Assembly: GCA_913050115.1 (NCBI GenBank)
Contig: CAJWZU010000003.1
Coordinates: forward strand, 28,257 to 92,256
DNA: 64,000 bases
Reading direction: 5' to 3'
Source of the DNA: an uncultured Cellvibrionales bacterium
GTDB taxonomy: Bacteria > Pseudomonadota > Gammaproteobacteria > Pseudomonadales > Cellvibrionaceae
Part shown: one piece after another, positions 58,267-64,000 of the stretch
How positions within the stretch are numbered: the first letter of the stretch is position 1
Layout: each line of letters starts with the position of its first letter
Notes under the pieces: generated by a model
Database searches by the model: none
Told to the model about the DNA's origin: nothing
The model's input: the letters and a program-made list of their open reading frames with translations, nothing else
Translations under genes and position numbers: made by a program

Positions 58267-59001
58267 ATGGCTTTGAATATGGTTAAGGTTGCTGGCCCCC
58301 GCATAGTGGTGGCAATGGATTATGATAATGCCGCTAGTTGCGTGGCGATGGCGCAGCGCTTGGATCCTAGTTTGTGCCGGTTAAAAGTGGGCAAAGAGTT
58401 GTTTACCGCTGCCGGACCCCAGGTTGTTGATGCACTGATGAACTTGGGTTTTGACGTTTTTTTAGATTTAAAATTTCACGACATTCCCAATACTACGGCC
58501 AAAGCTGTTAAGGCTGCCGCTAGTTTGGGAGTGTGGATGGTAAACGTGCATGCCTGTGGCGGCGAGCGCATGATGCTGGCTGCACGCGAGCAGCTGGATA
58601 AAGTTCAAGGTTCGGCGCCGCTACTGATTGCTGTAACGGTACTTACCAGTATGGAGCGGCAGGATCTGGCGGCAGTGGGCTTGGATGTTGAGCCTCAGCA
58701 GCAAGTGCTCAACCTGGCAAGATTAACCTCTCAGGCAGGGTTGGACGGTGTGGTTTGCTCGGCGCAAGAGGTATCAATGTTGCGGGCGGCGCTGGGGTCC
58801 GACTTTGCCTTAATAACACCGGGTATACGCCCGGCCGGCAGTGCCGGTGATGATCAGCGCCGCATCGTCACACCTGCAGATGCGGTTGCGTTGGGCAGTA
58901 GTTATCTTGTTATTGGTCGGCCGATTACACAGGCGCAAGATCCTGTGGCCAAGTGCCAGCAAATTATCACCGAAATAGCACAGGCAGAAATGGTTAAATG
59001 A
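58267..59001 (+). CDS. pyrF: Orotidine 5'-phosphate decarboxylase PyrF
   Basis: This 244-residue barrel enzyme has the active-site [27 protein letters not shown] near the N-terminus, VCSAQEV and the C-terminal phosphate loop ITPGIRP and YLVIGRPIT. It makes UMP. A GAGG element precedes the ATG. In Pseudomonas it lies after lapB; here it precedes cmk. Confidence 0.96.
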   Translation: MALNMVKVAGPRIVVAMDYDNAASCVAMAQRLDPSLCRLKVGKELFTAAGPQVVDALMNLGFDVFLDLKFHDIPNTTAKAVKAAASLGVWMVNVHACGGERMMLAAREQLDKVQGSAPLLIAVTVLTSMERQDLAAVGLDVEPQQQVLNLARLTSQAGLDGVVCSAQEVSMLRAALGSDFALITPGIRPAGSAGDDQRRIVTPADAVALGSSYLVIGRPITQAQDPVAKCQQIITEIAQAEMVK

Positions 59002-59080
59002 TAACCACTGCTGATGTTGTTCTCGGTACTTTTATTTTTCAAGGGTGCGGTCTCGTCATGGTTAAAACAGGAGTTGCTTT

Positions 59081-59779
59081 GTGATTATCACTGTAGATGG
59101 TCCGAGTGGATCAGGTAAGGGGACTTTATGCCAGTTGCTGGCGGCCAAGCTTGGCTATCATCTGCTCGATAGTGGCGCGCTTTATCGGCTGACAGCTTTG
59201 GCGATTACGCGCGCAGGTGTGTCTCTCGGCGATGAGTCTGCAGTGGCTGCTGTAGCGCGCGAACTGGCTGTTGTTTTCAACGTGTCGGCGCAGGAACAAA
59301 GTGTTATTTTGCAGGGCGCCGATGTTAGTGCTGAGATACGCCGCGAAGAGGTCGGAATGTTGGCCTCACAAGTCGCGGCAATGCCTTTGGTGCGAGCTGC
59401 ATTGTTGCAGCGTCAGCGGGCTTTTGTTGAGTCGCCGGGCTTGGTGGCGGATGGTCGAGATATGGGCACAGTGGTTTTTCCTGAGGCTGAGGTTAAGGTG
59501 TTTCTTACCGCGTCGAGTGAAGAGCGTGCCAAGCGCCGTTTCTTGCAGCTGCAAGAGAGACAGGTGCAGGGCAAGGGTGAATCACCCAACATGGCTGTGA
59601 TTTTGGCGGATATCGAAGATCGTGATGCGCGTGACCGCAGTCGCGCAGCGTCACCACTGGTGCCAGCTACAGACGCCCTGCAAATAGACAGCAGCACAAT
59701 GCCTATCGATGCGGTATTGGCTGAGGTGTTGGTCCAGGTATCGCAGCGTTTGGCGTCACTTGAGTCTGGTCTAACGTAG
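59081..59779 (+). CDS. cmk: Cytidylate kinase
   Basis: This 232-residue kinase starts at GTG 59081 (ACAGGAG seven bases upstream). It has the P-loop DGPSGSGKGT, LLDSGALYRL, the DGRDMGTVVFP motif and DRDARDRSRAASPL. It phosphorylates CMP and dCMP. Its last base is shared with the GTG start of lapB. An overlapping 8-codon ORF (59058-59084) ends at the start codon, possibly coupling translation. Confidence 0.96.
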   Translation: MIITVDGPSGSGKGTLCQLLAAKLGYHLLDSGALYRLTALAITRAGVSLGDESAVAAVARELAVVFNVSAQEQSVILQGADVSAEIRREEVGMLASQVAAMPLVRAALLQRQRAFVESPGLVADGRDMGTVVFPEAEVKVFLTASSEERAKRRFLQLQERQVQGKGESPNMAVILADIEDRDARDRSRAASPLVPATDALQIDSSTMPIDAVLAEVLVQVSQRLASLESGLT

Positions 59780-60990
59780 TGCCCGTCGACGGGGTAATAC
59801 TGCTGATACTAATGCTCGCAATAGCGGCGGGTTTTGTATTGGGGCGCCACTCGAAAAAAATAAAAAACTCGCCGCCGCCACAGCAAACATTCGATCAGCG
59901 CTGTCTTGGCGGGCTTAATCAGTTGTTGTCCGATCGCTCCGATGAGGCGGTCGCCACTCTGGTTGAGGCGTTGGATGTAACGCCTGAAACTATGGCAACT
60001 CACTTGGCCTTGGGCGCCTTACTGAGACGCAAGGGTGAAGTGGCTCAAGCGATTGCGGTGCATCAGCAGTTACTGGCTGTTTCTGGCCTCGACTTAAAGC
60101 AGCGTCAGTATGTGCAGTTAGAGTTGGCGCTCAATTATGTAGCGGCGGGTTTGTACGATCGAGCGGAAGCCATATTGTTACCACTACAGGCAGAGGCATC
60201 CATAGCATTAAAGGAGCGCTGTCTACTTGTGTTGCTTGATATATACCAGTATGAGGGCGAGTGGCGTAAAGCGATTGATGTTGCAGGGCGTATAACAGCA
60301 AAGACGGTGTTCGGTGTTGGTGTACGTCCGCTTAAATCACATTACTGTTGCGAGTTGGCCACGTTGGCCCGAGCCAAAGGTGATTGGCGCTTATGTCACG
60401 CTTTGCTCATTGAGGCAGCAAGTTACGATAAGCTGGGCTTGCGCAGTAATTGGTTGTTGGTTGAGTTTGATATCCGCCAGCGCCGTTTTGCTGAGGCCGT
60501 CAAGCTGATTAAGCGGCTTATTGCTGCCGATGCCACGGTGCTGCCGCTATTAGGTAATGCGTTAATAGAATGCTACGTCGGTTTAGGGCGGCCACTAAAA
60601 ATAAGACGATACATTGAGCAGTTGCTAGAGGGCAATGTTTACACTGGGCACGGCGCGGCATTTGTTCTGGCGTTAGCGCGTGATATAGCCATTGTTGATG
60701 GTGCCACAGCGGCGCAAGACTTTTTGCTGTGGCAGTTGAAGACCCATGGGGGCTTGTCTATTTTAGCCGAGATGCTCTCGGGTGTGGCCTATGCCGATTC
60801 TTGGGATGGTATGCAGGAGTCAATAGCGGTGATCAATGGCGCGTTGGCGGCAGGGGTTTCTTATCGGTGTGGCAATTGTGGTTTTTCGGGCAATAAGCTG
60901 CACTGGCTGTGCCCCAGTTGTAAAAAGTGGTCTACATTTGGCTGGGTTGATGATTCTTTGGCCATAAAGGCTCGCGCACGCCAGTATTAG
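59779..60990 (+). CDS. lapB: LPS assembly regulator LapB (YciM)
   Basis: This 403-residue protein has an N-terminal membrane anchor (ILLILMLAIAAGFVLG, residues 6-21) and about nine TPR-like repeats. Its C-terminal rubredoxin-type metal site is CGNC ... CPSC (about residues 371-388). This is LapB, which controls LpxC degradation by FtsH and thereby LPS synthesis. The usual partner gene lapA is absent upstream; cmk overlaps the start instead. Confidence 0.93.
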   Translation: MPVDGVILLILMLAIAAGFVLGRHSKKIKNSPPPQQTFDQRCLGGLNQLLSDRSDEAVATLVEALDVTPETMATHLALGALLRRKGEVAQAIAVHQQLLAVSGLDLKQRQYVQLELALNYVAAGLYDRAEAILLPLQAEASIALKERCLLVLLDIYQYEGEWRKAIDVAGRITAKTVFGVGVRPLKSHYCCELATLARAKGDWRLCHALLIEAASYDKLGLRSNWLLVEFDIRQRRFAEAVKLIKRLIAADATVLPLLGNALIECYVGLGRPLKIRRYIEQLLEGNVYTGHGAAFVLALARDIAIVDGATAAQDFLLWQLKTHGGLSILAEMLSGVAYADSWDGMQESIAVINGALAAGVSYRCGNCGFSGNKLHWLCPSCKKWSTFGWVDDSLAIKARARQY

Positions 60991-61014
60991 CCCAATTTCT
61001 TCTTCTTATCTCTC

Positions 61015-61044
61015 TTTACGCTCGCTCATCTAAAGTGGTAAAAT
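61015..61044 (+). promoter_or_regulatory. Candidate rpsA promoter
   Basis: TTTACG (61015-61020) and TAAAAT (61039-61044) are spaced by 18 bases, about 190 bp before the rpsA start. Spacing is one base longer than ideal and the -35 is weak. Confidence 0.4.
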
Positions 61045-61107
61045 CACCGGCTAGCCGAAAACCTTTTGTTTTTGGCTGTGCCAACTATCGGCCAGACGAT
61101 CACACAC

Positions 61108-61204
61108 CGTTAACGACTTTTGTTAACGAGAAAAATCATCGCTAGTTGAGTACTGACAACAATTAACCCGTGCAACTGGCTGTTGCGGCTGGTAGATGAT
61201 TTTT
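61108..61204 (+). promoter_or_regulatory. Structured rpsA leader
   Basis: CGTTAAC/GTTAACG (61108-61128) forms a small hairpin. AAAAATCATC (61131-61140) pairs perfectly with GATGATTTTT (61195-61204), enclosing about 54 bases, and ends 29 bases before the start. S1 is known to regulate its own mRNA through a folded leader in Escherichia coli, and these structures may serve that role. Confidence 0.5.
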
Positions 61205-61233
61205 TGTCTACCTACACTTTATAGGTATTAACC

Positions 61234-62919
61234 ATGACCGAAAGCTTTGCAGAACTATTTGAAGAGAGTTTAAAAACCGTTGATATGGTGCCAGGCACCA
61301 TCGTAACTGGTGTTGTTATCGATCTGGATAAAGATTGGGTAACCGTTCACGCCGGCTTGAAATCTGAAGGTGTTATTCCTACCGAGCAGTTTCTTGACGA
61401 CAATGGTGAACTTTCTCTACAGATTGGTGATGAAGTTCAAGTTGCTCTTGAATCTGTTGAAGATGGCTTCGGTGAGACCAAATTGTCTCGCGAAAAAGCC
61501 AAACGTGCTGAAGCTTGGCTCGTGCTTGAAGCTGCTCACGAAGCAGACGAAGTTGTTAAGGGTGTTATCAATGGTAAGGTTAAAGGCGGTTTCACCGTTG
61601 ATGTTGCCTCCATTCGCGCTTTCCTACCGGGTTCTTTGGTAGACGTGCGCCCAGTTCGCGAGACGACTCATCTCGAAGGTAAAGAACTGGAATTTAAAGT
61701 TATTAAGCTGGACCAGAAGCGCAACAACGTTGTTGTTTCTCGTCGCGCGGTAATGGAGCAGGCCAATTCTGCCGAGCGTGAAGCTCTGCTAGAAAGCTTG
61801 CAAGAAGGCATGGCTATTAAAGGTGTGGTTAAAAACCTCACTGACTACGGTGCTTTCGTTGACTTGGGCGGTATCGACGGCCTGTTGCACATCACCGATA
61901 TGGCTTGGAAGCGCATTAAGCACCCAAGCGAGATCGTTAATGTTGGCGACGAGATAGATGTTAAGGTGCTTAAGTTTGATCGTGAGCGCAATCGCGTATC
62001 TCTGGGTCTGAAGCAACTGGGTGAAGATCCATGGGTTTCAATCACCAACCGTTACCCAGAAAACACTCGCACTAAAGCGATTGTTACCAACCTAACTGAC
62101 TACGGCTGCTTCGCTGAAATCGAAGAAGGCGTTGAAGGTTTGGTTCACGTTTCTGAAATGGATTGGACCAACAAGAACATCCACCCCTCTAAAGTTGTCA
62201 ATGTTGGCGACGAAGTTGAAGTGATGGTTCTGGATATCGACGAAGAGCGTCGTCGTATTTCTCTGGGCATTAAGCAGTGTCAAGAAAATCCGTGGGATGC
62301 ATTCGGTCGTCTGTCGGCTAAGGGCGACAAGATTTCCGGTAAGATCAAGTCAATCACTGACTTCGGTATCTTCATCGGTTTGGACGGTGGCATCGACGGC
62401 CTAGTCCACTTGTCCGATATCTCTTGGCAGGAAACTGGCGAAGACGCCGTACGCAAGTACAAGAAAGGCGACGAGCTAGAGACTGTTATTCTGGCTGTTG
62501 ATCCTGAGCGCGAGCGTATCTCCCTCGGTATCAAGCAGTTGGATTCCGATCCGTTCACCGACTACGTTGCCACTAACGACAAGGGCACCATAATTACCGG
62601 TACCGTTAAGTCTGTTGAAGCTAAGTCTGCAGTGATCACTCTGTCCGACGATGTTGAAGCGATTTTGAAAGCTTCAGAAATCAGCCGCGACAAAGTTGAA
62701 GACGCGCGTAACGCCCTGAAAGAAGGCGAGACCGTTGAAGCTAAGATCATCAGTGTTGATCGTAAAAACCGCGTTATCTCTCTGTCTATTAAGTCGAAAG
62801 ACGTAGCCGAAGAGAAAGCCGCTGTTAAAGATCACTCTGCTAAGACTACCGAAGCTGCACAGCCTGCAACTATTGGTGATCTGATCAAAGCTCAGATGGC
62901 AAGCCAAGACAAGCAGTAA
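61234..62919 (+). CDS. rpsA: 30S ribosomal protein S1
   Basis: This 561-residue protein has six S1/OB repeats. They are recognisable from repeated blocks such as [40 protein letters not shown] and [20 protein letters not shown], with NVGDEV and [11 protein letters not shown] joins. Length equals the Escherichia coli protein. S1 unfolds mRNA on the 30S subunit. Codon use is visibly more restricted than in neighbours, as expected for a highly expressed gene. A strong terminator separates it from ihfB. Confidence 0.98.
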   Translation: MTESFAELFEESLKTVDMVPGTIVTGVVIDLDKDWVTVHAGLKSEGVIPTEQFLDDNGELSLQIGDEVQVALESVEDGFGETKLSREKAKRAEAWLVLEAAHEADEVVKGVINGKVKGGFTVDVASIRAFLPGSLVDVRPVRETTHLEGKELEFKVIKLDQKRNNVVVSRRAVMEQANSAEREALLESLQEGMAIKGVVKNLTDYGAFVDLGGIDGLLHITDMAWKRIKHPSEIVNVGDEIDVKVLKFDRERNRVSLGLKQLGEDPWVSITNRYPENTRTKAIVTNLTDYGCFAEIEEGVEGLVHVSEMDWTNKNIHPSKVVNVGDEVEVMVLDIDEERRRISLGIKQCQENPWDAFGRLSAKGDKISGKIKSITDFGIFIGLDGGIDGLVHLSDISWQETGEDAVRKYKKGDELETVILAVDPERERISLGIKQLDSDPFTDYVATNDKGTIITGTVKSVEAKSAVITLSDDVEAILKASEISRDKVEDARNALKEGETVEAKIISVDRKNRVISLSIKSKDVAEEKAAVKDHSAKTTEAAQPATIGDLIKAQMASQDKQ

Positions 62920-62945
62920 ATTTCATTGTTGAAATTTCTTGTTTG

Positions 62946-62986
62946 AAAGTAAAGGGCAGCTTGGCTGCCCTTTACTTTATTTTTTG
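62946..62986 (+). terminator. Rho-independent terminator after rpsA
   Basis: AAAGTAAAGGGCAGC (62946-62960) pairs perfectly over 15 bp with 62964-62978 around a TTG loop and is followed by ATTTTTTG. Confidence 0.95.
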
Positions 62987-63038
62987 AGTTGTTTTATAAA
63001 AATAATAATTTTTACAATATCATTTTTATAAAACTACT
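62987..63038. repeat. AT-rich inverted repeat upstream of ihfB
   Basis: 17-bp arms at 62987-63003 and 63022-63038 match at 16 positions (core GTTTTATAAAAAT and its complement) around an 18-base loop. It directly follows the rpsA terminator and could be a protein-binding dyad in the ihfB promoter region. Confidence 0.5.
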
Positions 63039-63112
63039 TAGGTGAGGCCTTTGTAAGGGCAGGAATTTTTCCCTCTGGCGAGGCGAAAACCCACGGAAAG
63101 AGGGAGTTTATA

Positions 63113-63205
63113 ATGATAAATGACCGATTGAGTAGGTTTTCAACGCTGCTAGAGGGTAAAAGATCGCTCGTGCGAAGGCCTCAAGTAGCAGAGGGAATAC
63201 TGTGA
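63113..63205 (+). CDS. Putative 30-residue leader peptide overlapping the ihfB start
   Basis: An ATG six bases after a strong AAGAGGGAG opens a 30-codon frame ([19 protein letters not shown] and 11 more residues) that ends with TGA inside GTGA, where GTG is the ihfB start. The arrangement is typical of translational coupling. The Shine-Dalgarno can pair with TCCCTCT at 63070-63076, and that segment can alternatively pair with AGGG further upstream. The peptide has no motif that I know. Expression is inferred only from the ribosome-binding site and the overlap. Confidence 0.5.
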   Translation: MINDRLSRFSTLLEGKRSLVRRPQVAEGIL

Positions 63206-63486
63206 CCAAGTCAGAATTAATCGAATACATCGCCGAACGCCAAGATCAGTTGTCTGTCAAAGACGTTGAACTGGCAGTAAAAATGGTGATCGACTGCATG
63301 TCCGACATGCTGGCCGAAGGCGATCGTATAGAGATTCGCGGCTTCGGCAGTTTTTCCCTCCATTACCGCGCGCCCAGAACGGGCCGCAATCCCAAGACCG
63401 GTGAATCCGTTGAGTTACCCGGCAAACATGTTCCTCATTTTAAACCCGGCAAAGAGTTGCGGGATAGAGTGAATGAGAGTTTGTGA
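63202..63486 (+). CDS. ihfB: Integration host factor subunit beta
   Basis: This 94-residue DNA-bending protein starts at GTG 63202 with AGAGGGA upstream. It has the HU/IHF fold signatures [22 protein letters not shown] and the arm region [16 protein letters not shown], with Pro at the DNA-intercalating turn. It pairs with IhfA. The order rpsA-ihfB is conserved; lapA and lapB usually follow, but not here. Confidence 0.97.
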   Translation: MTKSELIEYIAERQDQLSVKDVELAVKMVIDCMSDMLAEGDRIEIRGFGSFSLHYRAPRTGRNPKTGESVELPGKHVPHFKPGKELRDRVNESL

Positions 63487-63712
63487 CTTCTGAGTCAATG
63501 GTTCATAGGCTAACGAGAAGTTACTCTTGTTTTTTTGATTCGATTGCGCAGTTTACCTAAGTCTTAGTTTTGTATTCGAGCTTTTAACGTGAATGTAGAG
63601 TGTGCAGTATTATTTTTTCGATTTTTATTGCCATTGGTTTTGCAAAAGCTATGCCTTGGTGTTTTGTTGGTAAAAGTTTTAGAGTTTTGATGGTCAATTT
63701 GTAGGGGCGGTT

Positions 63713-63970
63713 ATGGGGGTTGTTGAGGGCTTGGGGTTGTTAGTTGCCTTTTTTAACCAGGTTGTTGGGAAAAAACCAGCTTTCTACCTGTCTGTTTTTA
63801 TGCTGTTTGCCGTTCGCTTGTCTAATATGTTGGCTATGTTCTTACCCTTAAAAATTCTTTACTCATTGTCATTACCCGCTGGTGCAGGAGCAGTTTTATT
63901 TGTTGAAGAACGCATCGGGCAGGGGACATACATACCAGTAATGCTAGTTATTATGGCAACGTCAACATAA
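63713..63970 (+). CDS. Short membrane protein, possibly truncated
   Basis: This is an 85-residue ORF with AGGGG five bases before its ATG. It has an amphipathic start (VVEGLGLLVAFFNQVVG), a hydrophobic segment FYLSVFMLFAVRLSNMLAMF, LPLKILYSLSL and a C-terminal YIPVMLVIMA. The L-x-N-M-L-A-x-F-L-P-L-K-I pattern resembles the N-terminus of larger membrane proteins near surface-polysaccharide genes. After the TAA at 63968 the same frame stays open to the window end, so a nonsense change is possible. I cannot assign a function. Confidence 0.5.
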   Translation: MGVVEGLGLLVAFFNQVVGKKPAFYLSVFMLFAVRLSNMLAMFLPLKILYSLSLPAGAGAVLFVEERIGQGTYIPVMLVIMATST

Positions 63971-64000
63971 ACAAATGTTCGTAAGAGAATATATGGGAAT

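Overview
The window is about 64 kb of a gammaproteobacterial chromosome. Almost all genes are core housekeeping genes, and the gene order resembles the Pseudomonas nadB-algU-muc-lepA-lepB-rnc-era-recO and gyrA-pheA-tyrA-cmk-rpsA-ihfB regions. Moderate GC, marked rearrangements against Pseudomonas (no mucD after rseC, no pdxJ after recO, no serC/hisC/aroA beside pheA and tyrA) and an rSAM/glycosyltransferase (arsenosugar-type) cluster suggest a marine Cellvibrionales-like organism. That placement is an inference from gene content, not a database result. I see no prophage, insertion sequence, CRISPR array or rRNA.

Layout. 1-1273: ygfZ (partial), sdhE and ygfX, for flavinylation and Fe-S upkeep. 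1276-5991: nadB, then the envelope-stress operon rpoE-rseA-rseB-rseC with a sigma-E-like promoter before rpoE. 6159-11618: lepA-lepB-DUF4845-rnc-era-recO, tightly packed. 11615-14446: a BarA/GacS hybrid kinase on the minus strand. 14610-20028: cysM-rlmD-relA-mazG. 20465-24963: a small conserved protein, adk, tsaB, uppP (with a run of ten G) and an M18 aminopeptidase. 25176-27375: a double cyclic-nucleotide-binding/rhodanese protein and trpS. 27568-30171: a first partner-switching module (unrecognised membrane protein, STAS protein, REC-PP2C-HATPase protein). 30168-34366: bioA, ttcA, a lysozyme-like hypothetical and apt. 34423-35576: a heavily decayed alanine dehydrogenase gene. 35634-38913: a GGDEF/EAL protein, rsmE and tRNA-Arg(CCT). 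39149-41498: ArsS-type radical SAM protein plus two transferases. 41827-45727: a small protein, a 1.2 kb gene-poor stretch and a second partner-switching module with an Hpt protein. 46698-50253 (minus): yciK, mupP, ubiG and an MTA/SAH-deaminase-type hydrolase. 50571-63486: gyrA, pheA, tyrA, cysDN, a ComEA-like protein, pyrF, cmk, lapB, rpsA and ihfB. A short membrane-protein ORF ends the window.

How the parts work together. Stress and lifestyle control dominate the regulatory content: sigma-E with its anti-sigma proteins, RelA, the BarA/GacS phosphorelay sensor, two paralogous HsbR/HsbA-like partner switches (one with an HptB-like phosphotransfer protein) and a c-di-GMP protein. In Pseudomonas aeruginosa the equivalent HptB-HsbR-HsbA pathway connects hybrid kinases to motility and biofilm choices.

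The least ordinary signals are: the duplicated partner switch; a 30-codon leader ORF whose stop overlaps the GTG start of ihfB and whose Shine-Dalgarno can be hidden in a hairpin; the poly-G tract in uppP; a cyclic-nucleotide/rhodanese protein whose catalytic Cys is Asp; the decaying ald gene with an in-frame 8-bp repeat expansion; and the rSAM/glycosyltransferase cluster without a visible arsM. I did not find clear evidence of an entirely new system.
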